From Jannaschia donghaensis (GTDB lineage Bacteria > Pseudomonadota > Alphaproteobacteria > Rhodobacterales > Rhodobacteraceae): a stretch of 64,000 bases of DNA. The notes below the pieces were generated by a model. The model did no database searches. It was not told the origin of the DNA and saw only the letters and a list, made by a program, of their open reading frames with translations. A program made the translations under genes and the position numbers. This document shows positions 1 to 8,136 of this stretch, piece after piece (the stretch's first letter is position 1; the number at the start of each line of letters is the position of its first letter). The stretch is taken from the NCBI RefSeq assembly GCF_001403795.1, contig NZ_CXSU01000012.1, positions 1 through 64,000 of the forward strand, written 5' to 3'.

Positions 1-101
1 CTTTGTCCGGGCCCTGTTCCGTAAGACGACCTGAAAGAGCGGACGAATGGCCGATCCGTGCTCAAAGCCAGCTAACGCAACAGTCCCGGTTATTGAGATA
101 G

Positions 102-178
102 TGGTGGCGGTGCAGGGACTTGAACCCCGGACACGCGGATTATGATTCCGCTGCTCTAACCAACTGAGCTACACCGCC
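102..178 (-). tRNA. tRNA-Met (CAU), elongator type
   Basis: On the minus strand this 77-nt segment folds as a full cloverleaf. It has a 7-bp acceptor stem starting GGCGGTG, the D-arm GCTCAGTTGGTTAGAGC, an anticodon stem GCGGA/TCCGC enclosing ATCATAA (anticodon CAT), a T-arm with TTCAAGT, and an encoded CCA end at 102-104. The A/T and stem sequences match the elongator tRNA-Met of alphaproteobacteria. A tRNA-Ile with lysidine at C34 is the only real alternative for a CAT anticodon. Confidence 0.95.
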
Positions 179-279
179 ATCGCGCGCCGGATACGGCCAT
201 GGGGCCGAGGCGTCAAGACCGTCCGCACGGCTTTTCTTCCGGCGCGCCCCGTGGCAGCGTTTCGCCCGGAGGTGTCGCC

Positions 280-1680
280 ATGAAAGACCAGTCCGATCCG
301 GCCACGACGCAGGGGGCCCTTGCCGACCTGCGCGCCCTTCTGGGCGACGACCATGTGCTGACGGGATCGGACACCGACCGCTTCGCCCGCGACTGGACGG
401 GCAAGTGGCGCGCCGATCCGCTGGCGGTCGTGCGCCCCGCGGGGACCGCGCAGGTGGCGCAGGTGGTGAAGATCGCCGCGCGCGCCGATCTTGCCATCGT
501 GCCGGTGGGCGGCAACACCGGCCTTGTGGGCGGCACGGCGAACACAGGCGCGCTGATGGTGTCGCTGGAACGGATGACCGCCATCCGCGATCTGCGCCCG
601 CAGGCCGGCGTCATGGTGGTCGAGGCGGGGGTGATCCTGGCCGACATCCACGCCGCCGCAGAGGCGCATGACCTGATGTTTCCGCTGACCTTCGGGGCGC
701 GCGGCTCGGCCCGCGTGGGCGGGTTCCTGTCGACCAACGCGGGCGGGTCCAACGTCGTGCGCTACGGCCCCACGCGCGGATTGGTGCTGGGGCTGGAGGT
801 CGTGCTGGCCGACGGCCGCATCCTCGATCTGATGAGCGAGCTGCGCAAAGACAACTCCGGCCTGGATCTGCGCGATCTGTTCATCGGGGGCGAAGGCACG
901 TTGGGCATCATCACCGCCGCCGTCCTGCGCCTGTCGCCCAAGCCGCGCCATCACGCCGCCGCGCTGGTGGCGGTGCGCGACCTGCCCGCATCGCTCGCCC
1001 TGCTGCGCCGGTTGCAGGCGGCCAGCGACGGGGCCGTCGAAGCGTTCGAGTATATGCCGCGCAGCTATATGGTCGAACTGGCCAAGCACCGGCCCGATCT
1101 GCGACAGCCTTTCGCCCTCCACGACCACGCCGTGATGATCGACATGGGCGGCCTGTCACGCCCCCTGATCGAAACCTTGGAGGAGGCCCTGTCGGACGCG
1201 ATGGACGCCGGGGAAGTTCTGGACGCGATGATCGCGCAAAACGACGCGCAGCGGCAGCACATCTGGGACATGCGCGAAGCCGCGGCCGAGATCACCTTCA
1301 CCCGCCTGCCCATCGTCGACAACGACGTCGCCCTGCCGCTGGACCGGGTAGAGGCCTTCATCGACGACATGCACGCCCGGCTGACCGCCATCGATCCGGA
1401 CGCCGACACCCTGATCGTATCGCATCTGGGCGACGGCAACGTGCATTTGACGGTCTATCCGACCGATGACAAACAGCTCGAGACCATCCGCGAAATGGTG
1501 GAGGACGTGACCGTGACCCTTGGCGGGTCGATCAGCGCGGAACACGGCATCGGCCTGTCGAAGCTGACCACGATGACCCGCCGCAAGGACCCGGTCGCCC
1601 TGGATGTCATGCGCGCCATCAAAACCGCCCTGGACCCCGACAACCGCATGAACCCCGGCAAGGTCATTCCCGAACGGTGA
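280..1680 (+). CDS. FAD-binding oxidoreductase, D-2-hydroxyacid dehydrogenase (GlcD/DLD) family
   Basis: The 466-residue product is a soluble flavoprotein of the PCMH-type FAD family that oxidises D-2-hydroxyacids (D-lactate, D-2-hydroxyglutarate or glycolate class). Residues 45-220 hold the FAD-binding fold, with the pyrophosphate loop PVGGNTGLVGGT near residues 73-84. The C-terminal FAD-oxidase domain has the family signatures HLGDGNVHL and EHGIGLSKL. ATG at 280 follows GGAGGT at 269-274; a longer in-frame opening at 199 lacks a ribosome site and any family similarity. The gene converges with the AtoE-like gene, with three bases between the stops. Substrate cannot be told from sequence. Confidence 0.88.
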   Translation: MKDQSDPATTQGALADLRALLGDDHVLTGSDTDRFARDWTGKWRADPLAVVRPAGTAQVAQVVKIAARADLAIVPVGGNTGLVGGTANTGALMVSLERMTAIRDLRPQAGVMVVEAGVILADIHAAAEAHDLMFPLTFGARGSARVGGFLSTNAGGSNVVRYGPTRGLVLGLEVVLADGRILDLMSELRKDNSGLDLRDLFIGGEGTLGIITAAVLRLSPKPRHHAAALVAVRDLPASLALLRRLQAASDGAVEAFEYMPRSYMVELAKHRPDLRQPFALHDHAVMIDMGGLSRPLIETLEEALSDAMDAGEVLDAMIAQNDAQRQHIWDMREAAAEITFTRLPIVDNDVALPLDRVEAFIDDMHARLTAIDPDADTLIVSHLGDGNVHLTVYPTDDKQLETIREMVEDVTVTLGGSISAEHGIGLSKLTTMTRRKDPVALDVMRAIKTALDPDNRMNPGKVIPER

Positions 1681-1683
1681 ACG

Positions 1684-2943
1684 TCAGGGCAGGAACGTCA
1701 GCCCCAGCATCAGCACCGCGCCCGTCGCAATCAGGACCAGCACGCAGAACCCCATGATGTCGCGCGCATTCAGGCCCGCGACCGCCAGTGCGGGCAGGGC
1801 CCAGAACGGCTGGATCATGTTGGTCCAGGCATCGCCCCAGGCAATCGCCATCAGGACGCGGGCCTTGTCCGCGCCCAGCACGTCTGCCGCCGGCATGATG
1901 ATCGGGCCCTGCACGGCCCATTGCCCGCCGCCCGACGGGACCAGCACATTGACGAACCCCGCCGACAAAAAGGCCAGCACCGGCAGGATCGTCGCATTGG
2001 CCCCGCCGACGAACAGATCGGTCAGCGATGCGGCCAGGCCCGATCCGACCATCATGCCCATGACGCCGGCATAGAACGGAAACTGGATCAGGATGCCGCC
2101 CACCCCCTTCACCGCGTCGTCCACCGCGCGCAGGAAGTTGTGCGCCGACCCGTGCAGCAGCAAGCCCGCGAACAGGAACCCGAAGTTCACCGTATTCAAC
2201 GTCAGCGCGAACTCCCCGCGCACGATCTGCAAGGCGACGAACGACAGGCCGAAGGCGCCCACCAGCCAGCCCAGCCACGGCGAATGCTCCAGCTTCGAGG
2301 CGGGCGTCGCCGGCGCGACCTCCGGGTGATCCTCGTCCCGGTCGTCCAGCTGGATGTCGCCGGCGCGCACCACTTTGCCGCCATGGTTCAGCATCATGCG
2401 GTTCAGGAACGGCAAGCCGCAAGCAATGGCGGTCAGAAGGATCAGGTTGAACGGCGCAAAGATCGTCTGGCTTGCCGGGATCAGCCCGATCTCGTCCTCC
2501 AGAAAATTGCCGGGCGTCGCCGCCGTCAGCGGGATCGAGCCCGAAAGACCGGCGTGCCAGATCACGAACCCGGAATATCCCGCCGCGATCAGAACGCGGT
2601 AATCCACCTCGGGCACCTCCCGCGCCAATCGCTTGGCGAAGAGCGCGCCGATCACCAGACCGAACCCCCAGTTCACGAACGACGCGGCCAGCGACACGAG
2701 CGTCACCAGAACGATCGCCTGGCCCGGCGTCGACGCGCGGCGCGCCAGCGACCCCAGGATCCGCCCGAACAGCGGGGTGGAGGCAAAGACGAACCCCGTC
2801 ACAAGGACCAGTGCCATCTGCATCGCAAAGGTCAGAAGGTTCCAGAACCCGTCCCCGAAGTGACCCACCATCGCGGCAGGGGTCGCCCCCTCGACGACGA
2901 TGCCGAGCGCGAAGACGAACAGCGTCAGCAGGATCACGATCAC
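1684..2943 (-). CDS. atoE: Short-chain fatty acid transporter, AtoE family (5' end unresolved)
   Basis: The frame encodes at least 419 residues with about ten hydrophobic segments. It shows AtoE/TIGR00366 signatures: FGDGFWNLLTFAMQMALVLVTG, NWGFGLVIGALFA, a central polar loop, and VPSGGGQWAVQGPIIMPAA before the last helices. Such permeases import short-chain fatty acids (acetoacetate, butyrate class). The GTG at 2943 is only the first canonical codon; it falls inside the family's conserved LPDPL-V segment, and homologous sequence continues upstream in frame without any ATG, GTG or TTG. The natural start probably lies at 3032 in another frame (see the adjoining entry). It probably forms one transcript with the two minus-strand genes upstream. 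Confidence 0.85.
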   Translation of the reverse strand: MIVILLTLFVFALGIVVEGATPAAMVGHFGDGFWNLLTFAMQMALVLVTGFVFASTPLFGRILGSLARRASTPGQAIVLVTLVSLAASFVNWGFGLVIGALFAKRLAREVPEVDYRVLIAAGYSGFVIWHAGLSGSIPLTAATPGNFLEDEIGLIPASQTIFAPFNLILLTAIACGLPFLNRMMLNHGGKVVRAGDIQLDDRDEDHPEVAPATPASKLEHSPWLGWLVGAFGLSFVALQIVRGEFALTLNTVNFGFLFAGLLLHGSAHNFLRAVDDAVKGVGGILIQFPFYAGVMGMMVGSGLAASLTDLFVGGANATILPVLAFLSAGFVNVLVPSGGGQWAVQGPIIMPAADVLGADKARVLMAIAWGDAWTNMIQPFWALPALAVAGLNARDIMGFCVLVLIATGAVLMLGLTFLP

Positions 2944-3032
2944 CAGGGGATCGGGCAGATACTTCTGAATGAACGAATCAAGCGCGCCTGTCAGGCGGCC
3001 GACGAAACCGGGGAGGATGTTTGCTGTGTCAT
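2944..3032 (-). other. Frameshifted N-terminal extension of the AtoE gene
   Basis: An ATG at 3032-3030 opens a frame that stops after 13 codons, while the AtoE frame is open from a TAG at 3045-3043 but has no start codon. Adding one C to the CCCC run (GGGG at 3010-3013 on the plus strand) would join the two into a leader ending in GALDSFIQKYLPDPL, which fits the start of AtoE proteins. This is either a real one-base deletion inactivating the gene, a slippage site, or a sequencing error in a homopolymer. Confidence 0.6.
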
Positions 3033-3074
3033 GGGCGCGGACCTACGTTACCGCGCGCCCACGTCAACCGCCCG

Positions 3075-3518
3075 TCACTCCCGCGGGGCAAACTGCGTCG
3101 CCGCCAAACCCACGGCCATCATCGCCAGTCCGCCGACGCGCAGCGGCGAAAGCGCCACCTGCCGCGCCCCGAACAGGCCGAACTGATCGATCAGCGCGGC
3201 CGACGCCAGCTGACCCATCAATACGAAGAACACCGCGTTGCCGACGCCGAACACCGGCGCGATCCAGGTGATCGACAGCACGTAGAACGCGATCAGCGCG
3301 CCTGCGCCGAACAGATGCAGCGGTTGACCGGGCAGACGGGTCAGCGCGCCCGGTCCGGTCAGGACCATCGCAACCGCCGCACAAGCCAGCGCCACGACGA
3401 ACAGCACGAACGCCGCCGCGGCGGGGCCGCCGATGTTGGCACCCAGCCGCGCGTTCAGCGCCGCCAGAACCGGAATGCCGAACCCCGCCGCCAGCATGAT
3501 GGCCGCGTGATGCGTCAC
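3075..3518 (-). CDS. YdcZ/DUF606-type small membrane protein
   Basis: A 147-residue, strongly hydrophobic protein with four to five membrane segments. The start LAAGFGIPVLAALNARLGANIGG and the ending with paired helices are typical of the DUF606 (YdcZ) family, which belongs to the drug/metabolite transporter clan; members act as half-size units and their substrates are mostly unknown. The chosen GTG at 3518 overlaps the hydrolase stop as GTGA, which suggests translational coupling; an internal ATG at 3497 is the alternative. It sits between the hydrolase and the AtoE-like permease on the same strand. Confidence 0.78.
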   Translation of the reverse strand: MTHHAAIMLAAGFGIPVLAALNARLGANIGGPAAAAFVLFVVALACAAVAMVLTGPGALTRLPGQPLHLFGAGALIAFYVLSITWIAPVFGVGNAVFFVLMGQLASAALIDQFGLFGARQVALSPLRVGGLAMMAVGLAATQFAPRE

Positions 3519-4231
3519 GCCAGGGCATCCGCATGGTCCACATGTTCCAGCCAGTGTCGCACGGCGCGCGTCGTCACCTCGGGCTGTTCCAGCGTCGGCA
3601 GGTGCCCCGCGCCCTCTACAACCACCAACTCCGACCCTTCGATCAGGCGGTGCATCGTTTCGTGTCGGTGCAGCGGGCAAAGCGTATCCTCGCGCCCGCA
3701 CAGGATCAGCGATGGCACAGTCACGGACGCCAGCACGTCCTGCCGGTCGGCCCGCGTCTGCAGCGCCCGCGACTGGCGCACGAAGCTGACCGGACCCATG
3801 GTTTCGGCCATGGCCATGCAGGTGTCCAGGATCGCGCCCACATGCGGCCCGTCGGCCAGGTAGTTCGGCTTCATCTCCTCGCGCATCACCCGGCGCAGAT
3901 CGCCGTCGCGCACCGCCTGGATCTGCGGCTCCCGCGCTTCGGCGATCTTGGGGTGTTCGGCCTTGGGGTTAGTGTCCATCAGGCACAGGCCGGCGATCCG
4001 CTCGGGCGCGATGGCCATCACCTCCATCGCGACGATCCCGCCCATGCTCAGACCCGCCAAGGCAAAGCGCGGGGGGGCCGCGTCCAGCACGATCCGGGCC
4101 AGCGCTTGGGTGGTATCGGCGGCGGCGATGGGGCTGACCATGACGGCGCGATCATGGATCGCCGCCAGCTGGGGGGCGAAAAGCCGCGCATCGCACATCA
4201 TGCCCGGCAACAGCAGCAATGGTGTGGTCAT
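3515..4231 (-). CDS. Alpha/beta-fold hydrolase
   Basis: The 238-residue protein has the alpha/beta hydrolase layout: an early LLLLPGMMCDARLF oxyanion segment, the nucleophile elbow GLSMGG near residue 82, an acidic residue in the segment LILCGREDTLCPL, and the catalytic histidine in EGAGHLPTLEQP near the C-terminus. ATG at 4231 follows GGAGG. Esterase, lactonase or haloperoxidase-like activities are all possible. It leads a likely three-gene minus-strand unit with the YdcZ-like protein and the AtoE-like permease, so a role in handling small organic acids or esters is an inference only. Confidence 0.85.
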   Translation of the reverse strand: MTTPLLLLPGMMCDARLFAPQLAAIHDRAVMVSPIAAADTTQALARIVLDAAPPRFALAGLSMGGIVAMEVMAIAPERIAGLCLMDTNPKAEHPKIAEAREPQIQAVRDGDLRRVMREEMKPNYLADGPHVGAILDTCMAMAETMGPVSFVRQSRALQTRADRQDVLASVTVPSLILCGREDTLCPLHRHETMHRLIEGSELVVVEGAGHLPTLEQPEVTTRAVRHWLEHVDHADALA

Positions 4232-4357
4232 GGTGTCCTCCGGGTCGGGTCCGACCCCGACTGTGACGCCGGTTCGCCCATCCCGCAACGGGGGCCTTTG
4301 CCGACATTCGCCCACGTGATACGTTTTCGCATCGTCCGTCGTTTTCGGGAGGAACGA

Positions 4358-4474
4358 ATGACCGATTTCTTCATGCTCGCCGCCGCCGTCTTCGCAGCCG
4401 TCGTGGCCGTCCGCCTGCTTACCCTGCACTGGACGCGCGTGGACGACGACAGCCAGCCAGACACCGAAATCTGA
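4358..4474 (+). CDS. Small single-pass membrane protein, 38 residues
   Basis: ATG at 4358 is preceded by GGGAGGA with suitable spacing. The peptide begins MTDFFMLAAAVFAAVVAVRL, one transmembrane helix, and ends in an acidic tail rich in Asp. The stop touches the trhO stop on the other strand (4475). No family is recognised. The strong ribosome site and clean helix-plus-tail design argue that it is translated. Confidence 0.55.
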   Translation: MTDFFMLAAAVFAAVVAVRLLTLHWTRVDDDSQPDTEI

Positions 4475-5374
4475 TCATCCCAGGTGCCGCGCCCCCCGCG
4501 CGCGGGCCAGGCCGATTTGCTTCATCCGTTCGCGGAACCGCGCGCGGTCGCCGTTGTCGAACTGGGAAACGCAGCGGTGACATTGCACGCCCGCTTCGTA
4601 TTCCGGTCGCCCCGTGTCATCCGCGGCCAGCGGGCGGCGGCAGGCGTGGCACAGCACGTGGTCCCCGGGCACCAGGCCATGGCCCACGCTGACGCGGTCG
4701 TCGAAGACGAAGCAGGCCCCTTGCCACAGGCTCTCGCCTTCCGGCACGTCCTCCAGGTATTTCAGGATGCCACCCTGAAGGTGCACCACGTCCTCCACCC
4801 CCTGCTGGCGCAGATAGGCGGTCGATTTCTCGCACCGGATCCCCCCGGTGCAGAACATCGCGATCCGCTTGCCCGCCAATCGGTCCGCATTTTGCGCCCA
4901 CCACACCGGAAACTCTCCGAAGGCCTGCGTCTGCGGATCAACGGCACCGTGAAACGTGCCGATCGCCACTTCGTAATCGTTGCGCGTGTCGATCACGACC
5001 GTCTCCGGGTCCGCGACCACCGCGTTCCAATCCTGCGGTGTCACGTATCGACCGGTGCCCGCGCGCGGGTCGATATCGGGCTGCCCCATCGTCACGATCT
5101 CGCGCTTGAGGCGCACTTTCATCTTGCCGAACGGCATCTCTTGGGCTGGCGCATACTTCGGTTCCAGATCGGCGCAGTCGGGCAGGGCGCGCAGATGGGC
5201 CACGACCGCCGCGATCCCGGCCCGTGGCCCCGCGATCGTCCCGTTGATCCCTTCGGGGGCCAGCAGGATCGTCCCCGCGACCCCCCGTGCCAGACACAGG
5301 TCCAGCAGCGGCACGCGCAGGGCGGCGGGGTCGGGAAGCGGCGTGAACCGATAGAAGGCGGCGACGGTGAACAT
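4475..5374 (-). CDS. trhO: tRNA uridine(34) hydroxylase TrhO (rhodanese-like, YceA family)
   Basis: TrhO uses oxygen to hydroxylate U34 of certain tRNAs, giving ho5U. The 299-residue product matches the family length. It has an N-terminal ferredoxin-like domain (residues 1-95), then a rhodanese domain with VVIDTRNDYE near 127-136 and the active loop MFCTGGIRCEK with catalytic Cys175. A C-terminal cysteine cluster (CHAC near 242 and CHRC near 264) resembles a zinc site. ATG at 5374 gives the standard MFTVAAFYRFTPLPD start. It is one of several tRNA-modification genes in the window, with mnmD, truA and the queuosine-precursor carrier. Confidence 0.92.
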   Translation of the reverse strand: MFTVAAFYRFTPLPDPAALRVPLLDLCLARGVAGTILLAPEGINGTIAGPRAGIAAVVAHLRALPDCADLEPKYAPAQEMPFGKMKVRLKREIVTMGQPDIDPRAGTGRYVTPQDWNAVVADPETVVIDTRNDYEVAIGTFHGAVDPQTQAFGEFPVWWAQNADRLAGKRIAMFCTGGIRCEKSTAYLRQQGVEDVVHLQGGILKYLEDVPEGESLWQGACFVFDDRVSVGHGLVPGDHVLCHACRRPLAADDTGRPEYEAGVQCHRCVSQFDNGDRARFRERMKQIGLARARGARHLG

Positions 5375-5441
5375 GGGGCAGGGGCATAAGCCGTTGCCCC
5401 CGCCGCCTCAAGCGATAGGGTTCGACGGAGAGGAGACGCCA

Positions 5442-6038
5442 ATGACCGCAGCCCTGATCGTGATCGACGTGCAGACCGGCTTCTGCCCCGGCGGCACCCT
5501 GGCCGTGCCGGACGGCGACGCGATCGTGCCCGGCATCAACGCCCGGATGGACGCCTTCGACCATGTGATCCTGACGCAGGACTGGCACCCCGCGGGCCAT
5601 TCCAGTTTCGCGTCCAGCCACGCCGGCAAATCTCCCTACGATGTGATCGAAATGCCTTATGGCCCGCAGGTCCTGTGGCCCGACCACTGCATTCAGGGCA
5701 CGGCGGACGCCGCGTTCCACCGCAACCTGAACGCTGACCGCGCCCGCGCCATCGTGCGCAAGGGGATGAATCGGTCCGTCGACAGTTATTCCGCGTTCTT
5801 CGAAAATGACCACGCGACGCCCACCGGCCTCGATGGTCTGCTACGCACGCTGGGCGTGACCGATCTGACGCTGGTCGGACTTGCGCTGGATTTCTGCGTC
5901 AATTTCTCGGCCGTGGATGCCGCAAAACTGGGTTACGTGGTAACGGTGGAGCAGGCGCTGACCCGCGCCATCGACCTGGGTGGCAGCCTCGATGCGGCCC
6001 GCACCGGGATGGTCGCCGCTGGCGTCACACTGGTCTGA
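5442..6038 (+). CDS. pncA: Nicotinamidase / pyrazinamidase
   Basis: PncA hydrolyses nicotinamide to nicotinate for NAD salvage. The 198-residue protein carries the catalytic triad Asp9 (VIDVQTGF), Lys107 (RKGMN) and Cys152 (ALDFCVNF), and metal ligands Asp47 and His49 (QDWHP) and His82. ATG at 5442 follows GAGGAG; it is the start that places Asp9 in the usual position. The next step of the pathway, pncB, lies downstream on the same strand with only a BCCT carrier gene between them. Confidence 0.95.
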   Translation: MTAALIVIDVQTGFCPGGTLAVPDGDAIVPGINARMDAFDHVILTQDWHPAGHSSFASSHAGKSPYDVIEMPYGPQVLWPDHCIQGTADAAFHRNLNADRARAIVRKGMNRSVDSYSAFFENDHATPTGLDGLLRTLGVTDLTLVGLALDFCVNFSAVDAAKLGYVVTVEQALTRAIDLGGSLDAARTGMVAAGVTLV

Positions 6039-6175
6039 TCGGCGGAATATCGCGGGATTCGCTCCGCCATCTACGGAAATCGGGTCTTTCGGCTAAGCCA
6101 TTGATCTGACGTCGGGGCGGGGTTGTCGTGGTCGGATCGCCATCTTAATGGATCGCACCGAAACATCACAAATCA

Positions 6176-6199
6176 GGCCAAAACCGTCGCTTTTTGGCC
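6176..6199. repeat. Perfect inverted repeat upstream of the BCCT gene
   Basis: GGCCAAAA at 6176-6183 and TTTTGGCC at 6192-6199 form perfect 8-bp arms around an 8-nt loop. It lies about 80 bp before the BCCT start. It has no T-run of terminator type on the plus strand beyond the arm itself, so an operator or leader hairpin is as likely. The rest of the 240-bp gap between pncA and the carrier shows nothing else that I can support. Confidence 0.45.
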
Positions 6200-6280
6200 G
6201 CGTGGGAAAGATTCCGCCTAGGAATTGGGCGTCTTCCGCCGCAGCATAGACGCATAAAATAATAATCGGGGACCAAGGAT

Positions 6281-8029
6281 ATGTCGAACATCGAACCACC
6301 GCTTACGGATCTGTCGATCCGGACGACGGAGGGGGGCTTCTACAACGGCTTCGCCACTTCCGTCGCGGTCCCGGCCAAGATCATCATCAGCATCCTGTGC
6401 GTCTGGGCGATTTTCTGGCCGGTGCAATCCGGAACCGTTCTGAACGGTTGGAACCAATTCATCCTGGGCAACTTTGCCGCCTGGTACATCTGGGTCGTCG
6501 CTTTCTTCATCATCGTCTGCCTGGGCCTCGCGGTTTGGCCGACGGCCGGCAAGATGAACCTCGGCCTTGAGGGCGAGAAACCGGAGTTCGATAATTTTTC
6601 GTGGTTTTCCATGATGTTCGGTGCCGGTATCGGCGTCGGCATGCTGACCTGGGCCGTCGCTGAACCGATTTCTCATTTTCAAAACAACCCATCGGTCATC
6701 CAGGGCATCACCGGTGCCGGGGCGGAAGATAACATCCTGACTGCCTACAAGTGGTCGTATATGCACTGGGGTCTGTCGGCCTGGTCGACCTATGCCATCT
6801 GCGGCCTGTCGCTGGCCTTCTTCAGCTATCGGCGGGGCCTGCCCCTGACGATCCGCTCCGCGCTCACCCCGCTGTTCGGACGTGCACTGGCGGGGACGCT
6901 GGGCCATGTCATCGACATCGTCGCCGTCGTCGCCACGATCCTGGGCGTGGCGCAGACGCTGGGCTTCGGCGTCGATCAATTCGCGGCCGGTCTCACGCGA
7001 ATCGGCGTCGGCGGCCTGTCCTACGGTCCGGACGCGGTGAACGACGCGGGCGAAAGCATCGCCGGTACCGTCACGACCTTCGGCATCATCGTGGCCCTTC
7101 TGGTCATCATGGGCGCATCGACGCTGTCCGCGCTGTCGGGCGTGGGCAAGGGCATCAAGTGGCTGTCGAACATCAACATGATCCTGTCGATCGTGCTTCT
7201 GGGGTTCTTCATCATATTCGGGGCGACGTTCTTCGGCTTCTACGCCTTCTTCGTGGGCATCTGGGAATACGTGATCGCCCTGCCGGGGATGAGCGTCAAC
7301 GTCTGGAAATCCGACGGCGTCGACGGGTCCCAAGCCTTCCTGCTGTCGCAGTGGCAAGGCTGGTGGCCGGTGTTCTACTGGGCTTGGTGGATCGCCTTCG
7401 CGCCCTTCGTGGGCCTGTTCCTGGCGCGCATCTCGCGCGGTCGGACGATCCGCGAATTCGTGCTGGGCGCGATGATCGTGCCGGCGCTGATGTGCTTCGT
7501 CTGGTTCGCGTGGGCCGGCGGCACCGCCATCGACCTGGAACTCAACGGCGACGCGAACGGCGTGATCTTCGACGCGGGCAACGGCGACAAGATCTTCGCC
7601 ATGACCGCCTTCATGCTGGAGCCGATTTCGCAGCTTCTGTCCTGGGGCATGGCCGTGATGATCGTCGTCCTTTTGATGACGTTCCTCGTGACCTCCGCCG
7701 ACTCCGCGGTGCTGATCGTCAACACGATCAACGCGGCGGGCGACGAAGGGCCCAAGGCGCGCCCGCACATCATCTTCTGGGGCGTCGCCTTGGGCACGGT
7801 GGTGGCGGGGCTGCTGATCTCGGGGGGGACCTCGGCGATCCAGACGGCCATGGTCATCGGCGCGCTGCCGTTCTCGATCGTGATGGTCCTGATGTGCATC
7901 TCGCTCATCAAGGCGATCTACAACGACGGGCGCCGCGAAAAGGCCGGCGTGCCCACCACCTTCGACGAGATTCCGGGCGCCACCGCGCCCGATATCCCGA
8001 ACGCGCCCGGCCTCCAGCCCGGCGAATAA
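6281..8029 (+). CDS. BCCT-family betaine/choline/carnitine-type transporter
   Basis: The 582-residue protein has twelve hydrophobic segments of the BCCT (TC 2.A.15) family. Typical motifs are WFSMMFGAGIGVGMLTWAVAEP (helix 3, including the Gly-rich stretch) and the aromatic-rich helix 8 region with WWPVFYWAWWIAFAPFVGLFLARISRGRTIREF. Such carriers use sodium or proton gradients to import quaternary ammonium or sulfonium solutes such as glycine betaine, choline or DMSP. ATG at 6281 follows AAGGA. The location between pncA and pncB is unusual and raises a pyridine betaine such as trigonelline as a possible substrate, which is inference. Confidence 0.93.
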   Translation: MSNIEPPLTDLSIRTTEGGFYNGFATSVAVPAKIIISILCVWAIFWPVQSGTVLNGWNQFILGNFAAWYIWVVAFFIIVCLGLAVWPTAGKMNLGLEGEKPEFDNFSWFSMMFGAGIGVGMLTWAVAEPISHFQNNPSVIQGITGAGAEDNILTAYKWSYMHWGLSAWSTYAICGLSLAFFSYRRGLPLTIRSALTPLFGRALAGTLGHVIDIVAVVATILGVAQTLGFGVDQFAAGLTRIGVGGLSYGPDAVNDAGESIAGTVTTFGIIVALLVIMGASTLSALSGVGKGIKWLSNINMILSIVLLGFFIIFGATFFGFYAFFVGIWEYVIALPGMSVNVWKSDGVDGSQAFLLSQWQGWWPVFYWAWWIAFAPFVGLFLARISRGRTIREFVLGAMIVPALMCFVWFAWAGGTAIDLELNGDANGVIFDAGNGDKIFAMTAFMLEPISQLLSWGMAVMIVVLLMTFLVTSADSAVLIVNTINAAGDEGPKARPHIIFWGVALGTVVAGLLISGGTSAIQTAMVIGALPFSIVMVLMCISLIKAIYNDGRREKAGVPTTFDEIPGATAPDIPNAPGLQPGE

Positions 8030-8049
8030 GCCGCGCGATGATCCGACAG

Positions 8050-8085
8050 GGGGGGGCTGCGCACGCGGCCCCCTTCTTCGTTCCC
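8050..8085 (+). terminator. Likely intrinsic terminator after the BCCT gene
   Basis: A G-rich arm (GGGGGC, about 8052-8057) pairs with GCCCCC (about 8068-8073) across a GC-rich loop, followed by TTCTTCGTT. It sits 20 bases after the BCCT stop and before the pncB ribosome site, so pncB probably has its own promoter or relies on read-through. Confidence 0.6.
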
Positions 8086-8136
8086 GCTTCCCCTCCGACC
8101 GCGCCTTTGCTCTAACGACCTGCGGAGGGCCTGCCC

